A stretch of 64,000 bases of DNA from Fimenecus sp052169395 (GCA_052169395.1 JBQNCN010000001.1:248001-312000); one strand, 5' to 3'. Positions 17,961 through 27,785 are shown, counted from the stretch's first letter. Made by a program: numbers and translations. Notes: generated by a model not told the origin, from the sequence alone.

Positions 17961-20303
17961 TTAATCTAAAAGTACAAAATCCACGCCGTCGGAGCGTGGT
18001 ACAAACCGCCCTTTATCGCCTATGGTAAGTTCTTTTACAATATCGGTTTTTTGAAGTTCAGTACGATCTTTGTTAACTGTCAAAACCGTTTTATTTTCGT
18101 GCTTGACGGCAAATTGTGTATTATCAATAATAGTTTCGGTCTGACTTTCGGAGTTTGATATATTTATACCTTTACGGTCGACCTTTACATTTGTTGTATA
18201 AATTTCATTAGGTGCGGGAGTCCAGTACCTTTTATCGCTTCCCTCCGCAAGCATAATGTCAGCTATATACAGACTGTCGCCTGTGCAAGAGGCGGTAAAA
18301 ATAACCTCACTGTCCGTTGCAGTAAAAGTTAATGTATATTCCGTCCAGTCGGTTTCAGTTATCGTATCAAGAGCCTTTAAGGTTTCTTCGCCGTTTTTTA
18401 TGCTTACAGTGCAAATATTGCTTGTGTCGCATTTTGCCTTAAAGGTAAGGGTATAGGGGCTTCCGCTTTGTACGGTTATTTTCTGCGTTAAATGCCCCTC
18501 ACGCACCCTAAACATTGCTTTAGCTGTGGTTTTATCCAGTGCCTCGCCCTCACGCATGGCGGTTATGCTGCCATCTGTTTCCCAGTCATCAGATAAGCCG
18601 CCGAGTGCGCTTGAATTTTGCACATAGTTAATACCGCCGCTTGTTTTGTCTGTGAATTTAAGGTTTAAGCCGTCTATCGTCTGCCGAAGCTCCGATATTC
18701 TCGTTTCAAGCGTTTCAGCATTTCCGTTTACAACAGTTTGCACTGATTTTATAAGACTTAAAAGTTGCTCATCTGCAGCTGAAAAAGCCTGTTCAAGACT
18801 TTGTGCGGTATTTCCTATTTCGTTTTTTACTTCCGTTTTATATGATTGTGATATGGCTGTGCTTTGAATACTGTCGGCTTTTATGAGTGCACCGTTTATA
18901 ACGCCTGCTCTTATAAAGTCTGCAACAATAGTTCCGTCCATTGTTATTGCAAGGTCATAATTTCCGTTATATCCTGTTTTAGAAAACCCTAAGCCTGCGG
19001 AGTTCCACCTCCACACATTTACAGCCTCGTCAATGTTTGGTTTATCAAGTATGAGGATCTCCTGCGGACTTTCGGCAGGGTGTAAAATTACATAACCGCC
19101 TTTATGCCCTGTGATAAGGGCTGTTGCATTGGCTATTGCCTCGGAAAGCTCTTTTGTTGCGTTTGCAAATCCCGTTTTAACATTCCCTTTAAGTTCGGAA
19201 AGCTCCGCCGTTTGCTTGTTTATCGTATCGGCAAAGCTACTTTTGCTATCGCCGAGGGTTATTGATATATACCTTTCATTTAAGCAGTCATATTCAGTTT
19301 TTATGACCTTTGCCTTTGTTTTTACGCCAAGGGCGGAAAAACGCACCTCTACCGTATCGCAAAGGCATACCCTTTCAAGCGGTGCTATGTTTTTGTATTC
19401 TTCTGTCTGCCAGAGCTGAACAAACGACACCTTGATATTTATCTTTAGACTTCCCAAATTATTTGCGTTTATATATGAAAGTGCTTTACTTCGGAGTGCT
19501 TCCTCGGTTTTCGATTCGCCATCGCTGAATTTTTCGGACAAATCAAGAATAAAGACCTTATTATGTCCGACATTTTCGGCGTTAGTTATGGGTATAAGTT
19601 TTTCAGGAAGATATAAATATATTTCCTCATTGGCGGTATTTTGATATTTAACAAAGGGCAAAATATGCGTATAGCAATCGGCTATATTCGCCTCTTGGTT
19701 TAAATCTTTTAAATTTTTACCATATACAATGCTTACGCCTCTGTCAGCTCCTCTATGTGCGTGAAGCTTAACGGTGAAATTATCAAATTCAAATTCACCG
19801 CCCCAAGTGTCAAGGGCAGAGCCTCTTTGTCCGCCTAAAAGAGCTCTCAAGCTGCAAGGCTCTTTTATTTCCGTGCTGTTAAGCGTTGAGATATCGCTGA
19901 TACAAGTAAAAGCGCAGGGCAAGCCTGCGCTCTCAAAAGCCTTATTTATCGCCGTTTGAGGTGTTGCGTTTTTTACGCTCCAGCCTGTAGATGGCAGCCC
20001 ATTAAGGTCATATGATATATGCTCTGCATTATATGTTATATATCCTCCAAGCGGTTTACTTGATTTGTAAATGCGGAAAAGCTGCGGTGCGGAGGTTTCG
20101 TTTGCTTTCGCCTTAATGATAGCTCCCTCTGAAAGCTCATCATAAAATCGCCCGGTCAAAGGATATTGAAATGTAAGCTCATATTCGCCGTTTCTTTCCT
20201 CCAGAACACTTGCTGTAATAATATCGGATAAAAAGCCTATGCCGTTATGAATAAAATCCGTTTCGTTTTTATTATATAAAATCGGTATCATCTGCAACAC
20301 CAC
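17961..20303 (-). CDS. Tail tip / prophage endopeptidase tail protein (Tal)
   Basis: 780 aa. The N-terminal half (1-about 340) is the phage minor structural protein/prophage tail family forming the tail hub beneath Dit. A coiled-coil region (about 350-400) and a jelly-roll, carbohydrate-binding-like domain (about 580-690, YVQNSSALGG...YTLTFKAKCD) follow. The two genes overlap by 16 bp with dit. It probably penetrates or binds the wall; no clear peptidase motif is visible. Confidence 0.85.
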   Translation of the reverse strand: MVLQMIPILYNKNETDFIHNGIGFLSDIITASVLEERNGEYELTFQYPLTGRFYDELSEGAIIKAKANETSAPQLFRIYKSSKPLGGYITYNAEHISYDLNGLPSTGWSVKNATPQTAINKAFESAGLPCAFTCISDISTLNSTEIKEPCSLRALLGGQRGSALDTWGGEFEFDNFTVKLHAHRGADRGVSIVYGKNLKDLNQEANIADCYTHILPFVKYQNTANEEIYLYLPEKLIPITNAENVGHNKVFILDLSEKFSDGESKTEEALRSKALSYINANNLGSLKINIKVSFVQLWQTEEYKNIAPLERVCLCDTVEVRFSALGVKTKAKVIKTEYDCLNERYISITLGDSKSSFADTINKQTAELSELKGNVKTGFANATKELSEAIANATALITGHKGGYVILHPAESPQEILILDKPNIDEAVNVWRWNSAGLGFSKTGYNGNYDLAITMDGTIVADFIRAGVINGALIKADSIQSTAISQSYKTEVKNEIGNTAQSLEQAFSAADEQLLSLIKSVQTVVNGNAETLETRISELRQTIDGLNLKFTDKTSGGINYVQNSSALGGLSDDWETDGSITAMREGEALDKTTAKAMFRVREGHLTQKITVQSGSPYTLTFKAKCDTSNICTVSIKNGEETLKALDTITETDWTEYTLTFTATDSEVIFTASCTGDSLYIADIMLAEGSDKRYWTPAPNEIYTTNVKVDRKGINISNSESQTETIIDNTQFAVKHENKTVLTVNKDRTELQKTDIVKELTIGDKGRFVPRSDGVDFVLLD

Positions 20304-21010
20304 CTCGGTTTAACTTCGATTTTTTGCACATTACCCGTCCACGAGATAAGGTTTTTACCCGGTAAAAATTCAGGGAAATCAAGCCCCGTCATTTTATTAT
20401 TTTGCGGCACAATGCCCTTAAAAGCATTCATAATTTCGCCGTCAATTTCTATATACTCCTCAACACCTGTAAAGCTGTACGCTTTATCGTTTATATTTAA
20501 GGATATATTTCCGCTGCCGTATATCTTTATGTACGGCTTTGAGGAATAAACCTCGGCGTTGTAAATCTCGCCTGAGGTTTCAAAGGTAATTAAATCATCG
20601 CCATCAAAAGAATATTTAAAGGGCTTGCAATTAAAGCTTATTGACATTTTTCCAAGATTTTTAAGTTCCTGTTCGATATCAATATCTCCGTTATATGCTG
20701 CAATGCGATAATATTTTTTATCATATGTGTCATAAAGCTTAAAATATCCGGACCTTGCCGAAAGCCAAGCCGTGATTTCATGGGCAAGATCAGCAAAATC
20801 CTTATCACTCCGATTTAAGATTGCGGTTTTATATGTTATATCTACATTTTTATATCTGCCGTTATCGGTGATAAGGTCGCCACTTCGTCCCGGAACACTC
20901 GTAAAGGTTAGATCTCTACCCGCCGCTTTATATGTGTTTTTACCTGTAATTACGAGGTCAAAATCAAGAGAGGAACGGTCGGAAAATATGAAATAAGGTA
21001 AAACGCTCAT
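20288..21010 (-). CDS. Distal tail protein Dit
   Basis: 240 aa sipho_tail family protein that forms the ring joining tail tube and tip. Seen: FSDRSSLDFDLVI near the N-terminus, the GRSGDLI turn near residue 43, and a C-terminal galectin-like beta region. It lies between the tape-measure and Tal genes, the invariant order in siphophages, and overlaps tape measure by 4 bp. Confidence 0.88.
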   Translation of the reverse strand: MSVLPYFIFSDRSSLDFDLVITGKNTYKAAGRDLTFTSVPGRSGDLITDNGRYKNVDITYKTAILNRSDKDFADLAHEITAWLSARSGYFKLYDTYDKKYYRIAAYNGDIDIEQELKNLGKMSISFNCKPFKYSFDGDDLITFETSGEIYNAEVYSSKPYIKIYGSGNISLNINDKAYSFTGVEEYIEIDGEIMNAFKGIVPQNNKMTGLDFPEFLPGKNLISWTGNVQKIEVKPRWCCR

Positions 21011-23085
21011 CTAAAAACCACCCTCCGTCTATTTGATAAATCTCCTAACGCTTCATCATAAGCTTTTGCAGTATGTCCTACAAGTTCGCCTGTATTAAGC
21101 ACCACATCAAAGCCAAGACTCTCCAAAAACTGTGGAAAATACCGTTCTATAAGGTCAAGCAATCTTTCAAGCTTTGCTGTAAGTTCAGCATTTTCATTTT
21201 GGACGGCGGATTTTATCATATTTAAGAGTGAGCCTGTTCCTACAACGGTTTCACTACCTGTTTCACCACCTGCCATAAGCTGCCCTGTGGCATTGTTATA
21301 GCCGAAAATAGTCGGTTTGTTCATAATCATGCCACTATCCATAGCCTTTGCGTACCAATCAATATTGAATTTAGGCACTTTAGGCGGCGATAAACTGAAA
21401 CCTCCATCTATTTTTATATGCGGCATTTTAAGCTTTGGTAGCGACCAACTGAAATTGAAAAAGCTCCTTATTCTATCTATGGCATTTCTTACAATTTCTT
21501 TTAGTTTATTAAAAGTATTGTCGAATTTTCCTTTTATATTCTCAAGGTTGTTTATCACATCGTTTTTAAGTGCTGAAAAGCCCTCGGTAAATTTATTTTT
21601 AATTCTTTGCCAAAATTGAGAAATAGACGCTATTATTTTGTCATACCAAGGCAAAACGGCGTTGCCTATGCCTAAAAATATACCTTCAAGAAATTTCGGT
21701 ATTCTTTTTATCATTCCAAGCTTAACGGTTATGAAATAATCAAGAGAAGCCTTGACCATTAAAGCTAACGCCTTTAAAAGTGCGGGCAGGCTACTAATTA
21801 TGGCATATAAAATCTGCTCAATTGCCGTTGGCCAATAGTCCATAAGACTTTGCATTATTTCCGGCATTGCAACAACTATCATTTCTATAAGCGAAACAAG
21901 ACCGTTTATAATCTCCGGTAGATTAGATAAGATAGCGTTTACAATCAGCATTATAAGAGCGGGTAGAGCATTTATTAAGCCCTGCATTATTTGAGGTAAT
22001 GCTTGCACTAAACTTAAAACAAGCGACATCACTGCGTTTATAAGGCTTGGCAAAACACCAAGAATTATATTCACAAGTTCGGGAAACATTGATACAACTG
22101 CCTGAAGTAGTGACACTGCCCCATTTAAAAGTGGGGATAACAGTATCGATAATAAATTAGGTATTTCTTCCGCTAAAGACATTACTATAGCTTGTAAAGC
22201 TATAACAATTCTTGGGAGCAAATCTTTTATTTTCGGGATAATATTATTAGAAAAGGTTATCATAGAATCTAAAAGGTTCTGTATAAGCTTACTTAAATCC
22301 TGTTTTTCATCCGTCATTCCGGTCAAAAGGTTAGCCCACGCACCTTTAACCATTCCAAGCGAACCTTGTATTGTTGTACTCGCTTCTTTTGCTGTTGTTC
22401 CTGTTATTCCGAGTTCAGTTTGTATCACATGTATTGCACTTACAACATCTGCATAGGATGAAATATCATATTTTATACCGCTTAATTTTTCAGCATCTAA
22501 AAGTAGCCGCTGCATTCCCTCTTTTGTTCCACCATAGCCGAGTTGTAAATTATCCAGCATTGTGTAATTCTCCTTGGCGAATCCCTGATATGCTACTTGA
22601 ATACGCTCAATTGACACACCCATCTTATTGGCATTATCAGACATATCGACAATTGCCATATTAGCCGCTTCAGCAGCCTTCTCTGTGTCGCCACCCAAAG
22701 ATTTAAGTAAAGATGCGGAAAAGCCTGTTGCGGTTTCCATATACTGATTAGCGGATAATCCTGCTGTTTTATATGCTTCATTCGCATATTGTTGAACTTT
22801 GCCGGCACTGCTTTTAAAAAGAGTTTCTATTCCCCCAACCAATTGTTCATAATCCGCATAGCTTTCTATCGCTTTTTTACCGACACCTACAAGTGCCGTC
22901 ATTCCTGTGCCTACACCTGTAGCTATTGCCGCACCTAAAATCTTCGCACCTTTTCCGATTTTAGAAAAAGCTTTAGACATTTTTTTCTTTGTCTTTTCAC
23001 CTTTTTTAGATACTTTATCAAGTCCGTCTTCCGCTTCTTTTGTGTGCAATCCTACGATTCCCGCAAGTTTAAATATAATGTTCAA
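21007..23085 (-). CDS. Tape measure protein
   Basis: 692 aa, the longest structural gene. The N-terminal region has a TMP core pattern (AIESYADYEQLVGGIETLF, GFSASLLKSLGG, about residues 70-135); the middle (about 275-460) is a series of hydrophobic helices, as in proteins that enter the host membrane; the C-terminus is coiled. The length suggests a tail of roughly 100 nm by the usual 1.5 Angstrom per residue rule, an inference. Preceded by the two tail chaperone frames. Confidence 0.9.
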   Translation of the reverse strand: MNIIFKLAGIVGLHTKEAEDGLDKVSKKGEKTKKKMSKAFSKIGKGAKILGAAIATGVGTGMTALVGVGKKAIESYADYEQLVGGIETLFKSSAGKVQQYANEAYKTAGLSANQYMETATGFSASLLKSLGGDTEKAAEAANMAIVDMSDNANKMGVSIERIQVAYQGFAKENYTMLDNLQLGYGGTKEGMQRLLLDAEKLSGIKYDISSYADVVSAIHVIQTELGITGTTAKEASTTIQGSLGMVKGAWANLLTGMTDEKQDLSKLIQNLLDSMITFSNNIIPKIKDLLPRIVIALQAIVMSLAEEIPNLLSILLSPLLNGAVSLLQAVVSMFPELVNIILGVLPSLINAVMSLVLSLVQALPQIMQGLINALPALIMLIVNAILSNLPEIINGLVSLIEMIVVAMPEIMQSLMDYWPTAIEQILYAIISSLPALLKALALMVKASLDYFITVKLGMIKRIPKFLEGIFLGIGNAVLPWYDKIIASISQFWQRIKNKFTEGFSALKNDVINNLENIKGKFDNTFNKLKEIVRNAIDRIRSFFNFSWSLPKLKMPHIKIDGGFSLSPPKVPKFNIDWYAKAMDSGMIMNKPTIFGYNNATGQLMAGGETGSETVVGTGSLLNMIKSAVQNENAELTAKLERLLDLIERYFPQFLESLGFDVVLNTGELVGHTAKAYDEALGDLSNRRRVVFR

Positions 23086-23435
23086 TCTTCCACCTCCTCT
23101 GCATTAAAATTTTCTAAAATGTTATGGGAAGATTTTACGGTTGTTTCAATTTCGCTGTCTTCCCATTCGGCTGTATCTTTTAACAGTGAAATATCAGATG
23201 TTTTTCTTTCAGTTAAATCCGTATATTCCGCCCATGATAAATCTACAACCTTGTGCAACCAATGCTCCCACATAAGTTTTTCTTTATGAGCGGTTAAAAA
23301 CTGTTCTATCCACAAATTAAAATGCCCAATCTTAAGCATATTATTTATAAGCAAAAAGGGACTTGAATATTCTCTGAATACCAAGTCCCAAAACTGAATA
23401 TCGTTTAACTTAAAAATTGTGAAACAACCTTGAAA
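23082..23435 (-). CDS. Tail assembly chaperone, frameshift extension (GT part)
   Basis: An open frame in -1 relative to the chaperone gene, extending from the slippery heptamer at 23438-23432 to the stop at 23082. A TTG-initiated version would begin at 23384 but has no good ribosome-binding site. Read through the slip, the fusion is about 241 aa. The extension is tryptophan- and acid-rich and matches the size and place of the T part of gpG/gpGT-type tail chaperones, just before tape measure. Confidence 0.75.
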   Translation of the reverse strand, partial: FQGCFTIFKLNDIQFWDLVFREYSSPFLLINNMLKIGHFNLWIEQFLTAHKEKLMWEHWLHKVVDLSWAEYTDLTERKTSDISLLKDTAEWEDSEIETTVKSSHNILENFNAEEVED

Positions 23436-23806
23436 AAATCCCTGAATTCCTCTTTTTTGAAAAATGCGATTAACATTTGCGTAAATTCTATAAGATTAAG
23501 TGTTCCGATTTCCTCTTTGGATTTTCCGCTTGCGTTTGAAAGAATTGCATATATTTCATTTTTGCAATTTCCTAAATTTTCAATTACAATTCCTGCCAAA
23601 TCCGCAAAAATCGAAACTCCTACGGAATAAACAAGCTCATCATTATCTTTTTCACTTTTTTGCGACAACGATTTTACAAGTGTTGTCATTTCGGAGGGGT
23701 CAAAAACATTTTTTAATTGTTTAAAGCCTATCTTTTTAAGCAGTTCAACCATCGGAAATATATCATTTGCCGTAAGTTCTTTAAATTCAAATTTTGTTTC
23801 ATTCAT
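23405..23806 (-). CDS. Tail assembly chaperone (G part)
   Basis: 133 aa, acidic, helical. It binds nascent tape-measure protein in siphophages. Identification rests on position (major tail protein, then this pair, then tape measure), on size, and on the in-frame T TTT TTC slippery site ten codons before its end that opens the -1 frame. No sequence motif is decisive. Confidence 0.75.
   Translation of the reverse strand: MNETKFEFKELTANDIFPMVELLKKIGFKQLKNVFDPSEMTTLVKSLSQKSEKDNDELVYSVGVSIFADLAGIVIENLGNCKNEIYAILSNASGKSKEEIGTLNLIEFTQMLIAFFKKEEFRDFFKVVSQFLS
23432..23438 (-). other. -1 ribosomal frameshift site
   Basis: T TTT TTC on the minus strand, in phase with the chaperone codons (GAT TTT TTC). 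After a -1 slip the reading frame stays open into the 23082-23384 ORF without a stop. Confidence 0.7.
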
Positions 23807-23809
23807 TTT

Positions 23810-23980
23810 TTAAACTTCCTTTTTAGTTTTTGCTTTTGTTTCAGGCACTTTTTCAACTAAAAGCTTGCTGACCGTTTCGATTTCAGCGAGTCTCTCTTTG
23901 GTTATATCTATAACAGTGTCAACTTCATACTTTTTTCCTGTATATTTATCAAAAAATTCCTTTATAATTCTAACTTTCAT
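23810..23980 (-). CDS. Small phage protein, unknown
   Basis: 56 aa from the ATG at 23980 (MKVRIIKEFFDKYTGKKYEV), which has GGAG 6 bp upstream; an ATG at 23992 would overlap that site. A beta-strand-like start and a lysine-rich tail. Similar small proteins of unknown role sit between major tail protein and chaperone in other siphophages. Confidence 0.6.
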   Translation of the reverse strand: MKVRIIKEFFDKYTGKKYEVDTVIDITKERLAEIETVSKLLVEKVPETKAKTKKEV

Positions 23981-23991
23981 AGATATCTCCA

Positions 23992-24576
23992 TTAAGCTGT
24001 GTTTTTAGGATAATAAATATGATAAGGTAGAGTGTCTAAAGCACTGTCAAGCTCTGCATGACATTCAAAGGTGTATTTACCGATACCTTCCTCTTTGTTT
24101 TTTCCCTCAACTTCAAATCCACTTGTGCAAAGAGCATTGTCCATTATCACAATTACATTTTTACCTGCAAGATTTTTACCGACAAAAGCGATATTTTCAT
24201 AATAATCTCCTTCCGTTAAATCCGCCCTGCTCTCTATAACTTCAAAATTTTCATCTGCGGAAGTTCCCTCTTTTGCAATTAAAGCTGTCTTAATATGCTC
24301 TTTTGTGAGCTCAAGTAAATTAAGCTCCATTTCCGCTTTTTCACCGATCTTAACCTTAAGACCTTTAACTGCAACAAGAGCTCCGTCAGCCTCTATATCC
24401 TTAAATTCGGGTTTAATGGATAATTTAGAGCCACCTTTGGTTGCACCGATACAGCTTTCTTTGAAATTCCATTTTTTAGAACCTGAATCAAATTTTAATC
24501 CCTTGTGAATTGTCCCTGCACCGAACATTATAGATTTAGGTGTATCTGTATTAACGCCTGTTCTTCCTTCTAACAT
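23992..24576 (-). CDS. Major tail protein
   Basis: 194 aa from the ATG at 24576, which has GGAGGAC upstream and overlaps the previous stop (TAATG). Beta-rich with GRTGVNTDTPKSIMFGAGT at the N-terminus and a LNLLELTKEHI segment; resembles tail-tube subunits of Firmicutes siphophages. Position after the tail terminator and before the chaperone supports it. Confidence 0.82.
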   Translation of the reverse strand: MLEGRTGVNTDTPKSIMFGAGTIHKGLKFDSGSKKWNFKESCIGATKGGSKLSIKPEFKDIEADGALVAVKGLKVKIGEKAEMELNLLELTKEHIKTALIAKEGTSADENFEVIESRADLTEGDYYENIAFVGKNLAGKNVIVIMDNALCTSGFEVEGKNKEEGIGKYTFECHAELDSALDTLPYHIYYPKNTA

Positions 24577-24950
24577 TAGTTTGTCCTCCATTCTTTAATA
24601 TTTAAATTTATTTGTATTCTTTTAAGCCCTTGTTCACCTGTTGGTATCATAAAGGCGTTTTCATAAGATACGGCAATACCCGTATTATTTATAATATCAG
24701 TAATTCCCATGCTTGTTAGATGTGTTTTTATGCGGTCTTTTATCTTTTCCAAAGACAGATATGTTTTATCTGTTGTCCCCGTAAGGATAAATGCACCCTC
24801 TTCCTTTCCGTCCTCATCTCTGCTTTCCAGCTCCTGATATTCACCTATAAAAAACGGAAATGACAAAGGCTTTGTCCACTCCATATATTCATACGGAATT
24901 GACAAACCCGACAACAAATTGTTTATGTAATTTAAAGTTTCAATCGTCAT
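24576..24950 (-). CDS. Tail terminator / tail completion protein
   Basis: 124 aa. Mixed alpha/beta protein between an HK97 gp10-like protein and the major tail protein, the standard place of the tail terminator that caps the tube at the head end. No single diagnostic motif; the assignment is by synteny and size. Confidence 0.7.
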   Translation of the reverse strand: MTIETLNYINNLLSGLSIPYEYMEWTKPLSFPFFIGEYQELESRDEDGKEEGAFILTGTTDKTYLSLEKIKDRIKTHLTSMGITDIINNTGIAVSYENAFMIPTGEQGLKRIQINLNIKEWRTN

Positions 24951-25357
24951 TTTATTTCTCCGAATTTCGCTTTTGCCAAAGCTTCAACGGTCTTTTTTGT
25001 CTGTTTGAAAGCACTAAACAACATTCTTCTCGGTCTTTTTCCCACAGTTTTATGCGTTTTTCCTTTTTCATCCGTCCATATCCAAGGAGTTTTTCTTCCA
25101 TTTCCGTTAACCGCATAAATTCCCGTTCCGAATTCTTCCCAAATAGCATTATCATAATTTGAGCCGATAGAACACTCCCCTGCAGCCTCATCTACACTAT
25201 GTTGCCAGGAGCGTTTCGTCGCCCCCGTTTTAACCTTTGTGTTTCGTGCCGCCTGTGCTTCAATTTCAGATCCCGCCTCTTCTAAAAAAGCGGTCGCTTT
25301 ATCGTGCATAATATTTTTTATGATTACAGAATAATCTTCAAAAATAAAATCAGACAC
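24947..25357 (-). CDS. HK97 gp10-like neck protein
   Basis: 136 aa with the family's pattern: AARNTKVKTGATKRSW (residues about 36-51), IWEEFGTGIYA (about 73-83) and a C-terminal helix after RPRRML. Part of the head-tail joining complex. Overlaps its neighbours by 4 and 8 bp. Confidence 0.82.
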   Translation of the reverse strand: MSDFIFEDYSVIIKNIMHDKATAFLEEAGSEIEAQAARNTKVKTGATKRSWQHSVDEAAGECSIGSNYDNAIWEEFGTGIYAVNGNGRKTPWIWTDEKGKTHKTVGKRPRRMLFSAFKQTKKTVEALAKAKFGEIK

Positions 25358-25697
25358 CCTGACCGCCTCCTACATATTTAAGATAAATTTCTATATGTTT
25401 ATGCAGTTCCATAGGATCATCAATCAATAATATTTGATAAATGCCGTCTTTATATATAAGTCTGCCGTTTTCTGCTGTTAAACCACGAGGTAACATCCCA
25501 TAATCACATAAAAATACATGTGTGCTTTCCTGAACTTTTGCATCATATTTAGACAGCTCATTTTGACCGCTTGAATAATCAATAAAACCTCTTGTGGTCT
25601 GTTCCGCCTTGTTCCAGGATATAACAGCTTCTCCAATTTCGTTTATCGTATCCGTTTTTTTTATTTCAAATCTTACCTCGACATTTCCGCCTAACAT
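25350..25697 (-). CDS. Head-tail adaptor / head closure protein
   Basis: 115 aa, beta-rich (GFIDYSSGQNELSKYDAKVQ; IYQILLIDDP). Size, fold pattern and place after the connector suggest the head-closure protein (SPP1 gp16-like). Assigned mainly by gene order. Confidence 0.68.
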   Translation of the reverse strand: MLGGNVEVRFEIKKTDTINEIGEAVISWNKAEQTTRGFIDYSSGQNELSKYDAKVQESTHVFLCDYGMLPRGLTAENGRLIYKDGIYQILLIDDPMELHKHIEIYLKYVGGGQGV

Positions 25698-26254
25698 TGC
25701 CCAAACCTCGCTTTAATATATGGAGTTAAAAAGCCCATAAGAGCTGCAGGATACCCCATAATCTCATTGTTTTTATCTTGTTCAAAATATGTAACGGAGT
25801 GTCTTGATATGGTTTCAGATTTAACTCCTATTCTTGATAAGCTGTCTAAATCCCACTGCAATAATTTAATAACCCCTGCTTTTATATCATCAGGATACTC
25901 AATTTTCGTAATTAAATTATGCCTTACGGGATATAGTTTTTTATCAAGCTCCGTTCTTTTTTCTGATTCAAAAACATTTTTCACTATATAAAGCCCATCA
26001 TTCACACCACTTTCAGATATCTGGACGGTATCACCCCTTTCAATAAAAGGGTGATACCCGTTAAGCATATGAGTCTTATAGCTTATACCGCTGTCGGCAG
26101 CAAATCTAATGCCACGCTTTTGAAAGTTGTTATTTGTATAGGAGCGAATCAACAACTCTAAAGCATTAAGTTTCGACTGTATTTCGTTTTCGCTAAATTC
26201 ACTGTGTGTTTTCACCTCCGGCAAATCTCTGACTTCAAAAGCGCTTATAATCAT
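25691..26254 (-). CDS. Head-tail connector protein
   Basis: 187 aa, directly after the capsid gene. It is longer than the SPP1 gp15-like adaptors; an inserted beta region (about residues 60-100) sits between helical parts. The helical ends and synteny suggest the adaptor that docks under the portal. It overlaps the next gene by 7 bp. Confidence 0.65.
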   Translation of the reverse strand: MIISAFEVRDLPEVKTHSEFSENEIQSKLNALELLIRSYTNNNFQKRGIRFAADSGISYKTHMLNGYHPFIERGDTVQISESGVNDGLYIVKNVFESEKRTELDKKLYPVRHNLITKIEYPDDIKAGVIKLLQWDLDSLSRIGVKSETISRHSVTYFEQDKNNEIMGYPAALMGFLTPYIKARFGQC

Positions 26255-26275
26255 TCAATTCACCGCCTTTTGATT

Positions 26276-27139
26276 TTAAGCAGATACCGTTTCTGCAAAT
26301 TCCGCCAAAACAACCTTTGCCTGATTTGTAATTGCGACACCGTAAAGCTTATCCACGCTTATATCTGTTGTTCTCGAAAGAGTATGTCTTTCGGTTTCGA
26401 CATTTGTATCCCTCTTAATAAAAACGGTAAGTGCCGCAGCCTCATCCTCCGTTTCATTGTCGCCGTTAAGCTTTATAATCGGATTCATGTATTTTCCCGC
26501 TGTCGCTTTAATCTTTTTTGAGGGCACAATTCTAACTCCGGCAATCATTCCGATTTCACCTGTGAGCATTACATCACCCGTGTACTTTGTCTTATCGACA
26601 AAATCCTTGTCAAGCCTTATCTGTGTAACCTGCTTCGGATTTACAAACATAACCTTTTCCGATTGCACCTCTTCATCAAAAAGGTCGCAAGCGTTCACAA
26701 TTCCTGAATAAGAAACTGCTTTAGAGGCATCTTTTGTATATTTAAGCTGTGCTGCCGAAAGAGCTGTGATTGCATCGTTGTCCACCTTTGCGGCAATAGA
26801 TTTCGCAAGCTGTGTATTTGTTTCGCCGACAGGATTTCCATATCCTGAAAGCACAGCTTCATCAGTAAGAGAAACAGCTTTCATAGCCTTTTTAACCTTA
26901 AAGGTTTCCGTTGAGGTTTCAAGCCCTACCGTTCCTACCGCTACGCCCTCGGCTACATCCTCCGCATCGCCTATATACTTGTAAGACGGAACGGTGATAG
27001 TATCACCGGCTCTACCCTGTAATGTGGTATCTATCTTTGCAAAAGGCGTCACCACGATTTTTTCTTTAATTTTTGCTGAAATCATATCCGCCATAACCTG
27101 CGGATTTACCAATTTTTCAAGTTTTGTTACTGTTGCCAT
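26276..27139 (-). CDS. Major capsid protein, N4-gp56 type
   Basis: 287 aa HK97-fold capsid subunit. N-terminal TKLEKLVNPQVMADMI, a GRAGDTITVPSY motif (about 43-54) and KAMKAVSLTDEAVL are typical of the N4-gp56 family of capsid proteins. No N-terminal protease-cleaved delta domain is apparent; a separate scaffold gene lies upstream. Confidence 0.88.
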   Translation of the reverse strand: MATVTKLEKLVNPQVMADMISAKIKEKIVVTPFAKIDTTLQGRAGDTITVPSYKYIGDAEDVAEGVAVGTVGLETSTETFKVKKAMKAVSLTDEAVLSGYGNPVGETNTQLAKSIAAKVDNDAITALSAAQLKYTKDASKAVSYSGIVNACDLFDEEVQSEKVMFVNPKQVTQIRLDKDFVDKTKYTGDVMLTGEIGMIAGVRIVPSKKIKATAGKYMNPIIKLNGDNETEDEAAALTVFIKRDTNVETERHTLSRTTDISVDKLYGVAITNQAKVVLAEFAETVSA

Positions 27140-27158
27140 TTGTTTTTACCTTCCTTTT

Positions 27159-27785
27159 TTAATTTTCTTTCTTCCCCGTAAGCTCGTTATATAGCTCGGG
27201 GCTCTCGTCAAAGACTTTCAGTCGCTCTTGATAGCCCATTTTCGCAAAGTCCTCTTTACTGATTTTTTTATCGGGATTTCCGTCTGGAAGCTTATTCTCA
27301 TCAATCTTTTTTTGCGTTGAGCTTTCAAATTGATTCGGAAATTTAGTTTTTAATTCATCCAGCTTGTCCTTAATTCCTGATATTTCTCCCTTTTCATCAA
27401 GCTTTAATTCTCCTTCTTCTTTAAGCTTAAATGTTAAATAATCAATATCTGTTGCCTTTGCCGACAAAAGAGCAACCTTTACTGCATTTTCCAGCTTTGA
27501 TTTTTCAAGCTCCGTTTCAAGTGCCTGTACCTTTGTTTCATATTCGGTAAGCTTGCTTTGTAAGGTTTCATTGCCTTGAGAGCTCTTCTTCATTTCCTCT
27601 ATAAGCGTGTTAGCCTCGCCGTGCTTCTTCTCAAGTGCTTCAAAATCCGCTTTAAGCTTGCCGTACCTTATATCAAGATTTTCCTCGGAAGATGTATAGA
27701 TTTTGTTTTTCTTCATTTCCTCCGCCACTTTTTTCAGAGCCTCTTCATTTAAGCCCTGTGCTTTCAAAATTTCCTGTAAGTCCAT
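27159..27785 (-). CDS. Capsid scaffolding protein (GP20 type)
   Basis: 208 aa from ATG 27785, which has AAAGGAGA upstream; a longer frame to 27905 runs through a hairpin region and has no ribosome site. Almost wholly helical, glutamate/lysine-rich coiled-coil (about residues 25-125), with a charged C-terminus that would contact the capsid protein. Matches phage minor structural protein GP20, a scaffold. Separated from the upstream MuF gene by a structured RNA and terminators. Confidence 0.85.
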   Translation of the reverse strand: MDLQEILKAQGLNEEALKKVAEEMKKNKIYTSSEENLDIRYGKLKADFEALEKKHGEANTLIEEMKKSSQGNETLQSKLTEYETKVQALETELEKSKLENAVKVALLSAKATDIDYLTFKLKEEGELKLDEKGEISGIKDKLDELKTKFPNQFESSTQKKIDENKLPDGNPDKKISKEDFAKMGYQERLKVFDESPELYNELTGKKEN

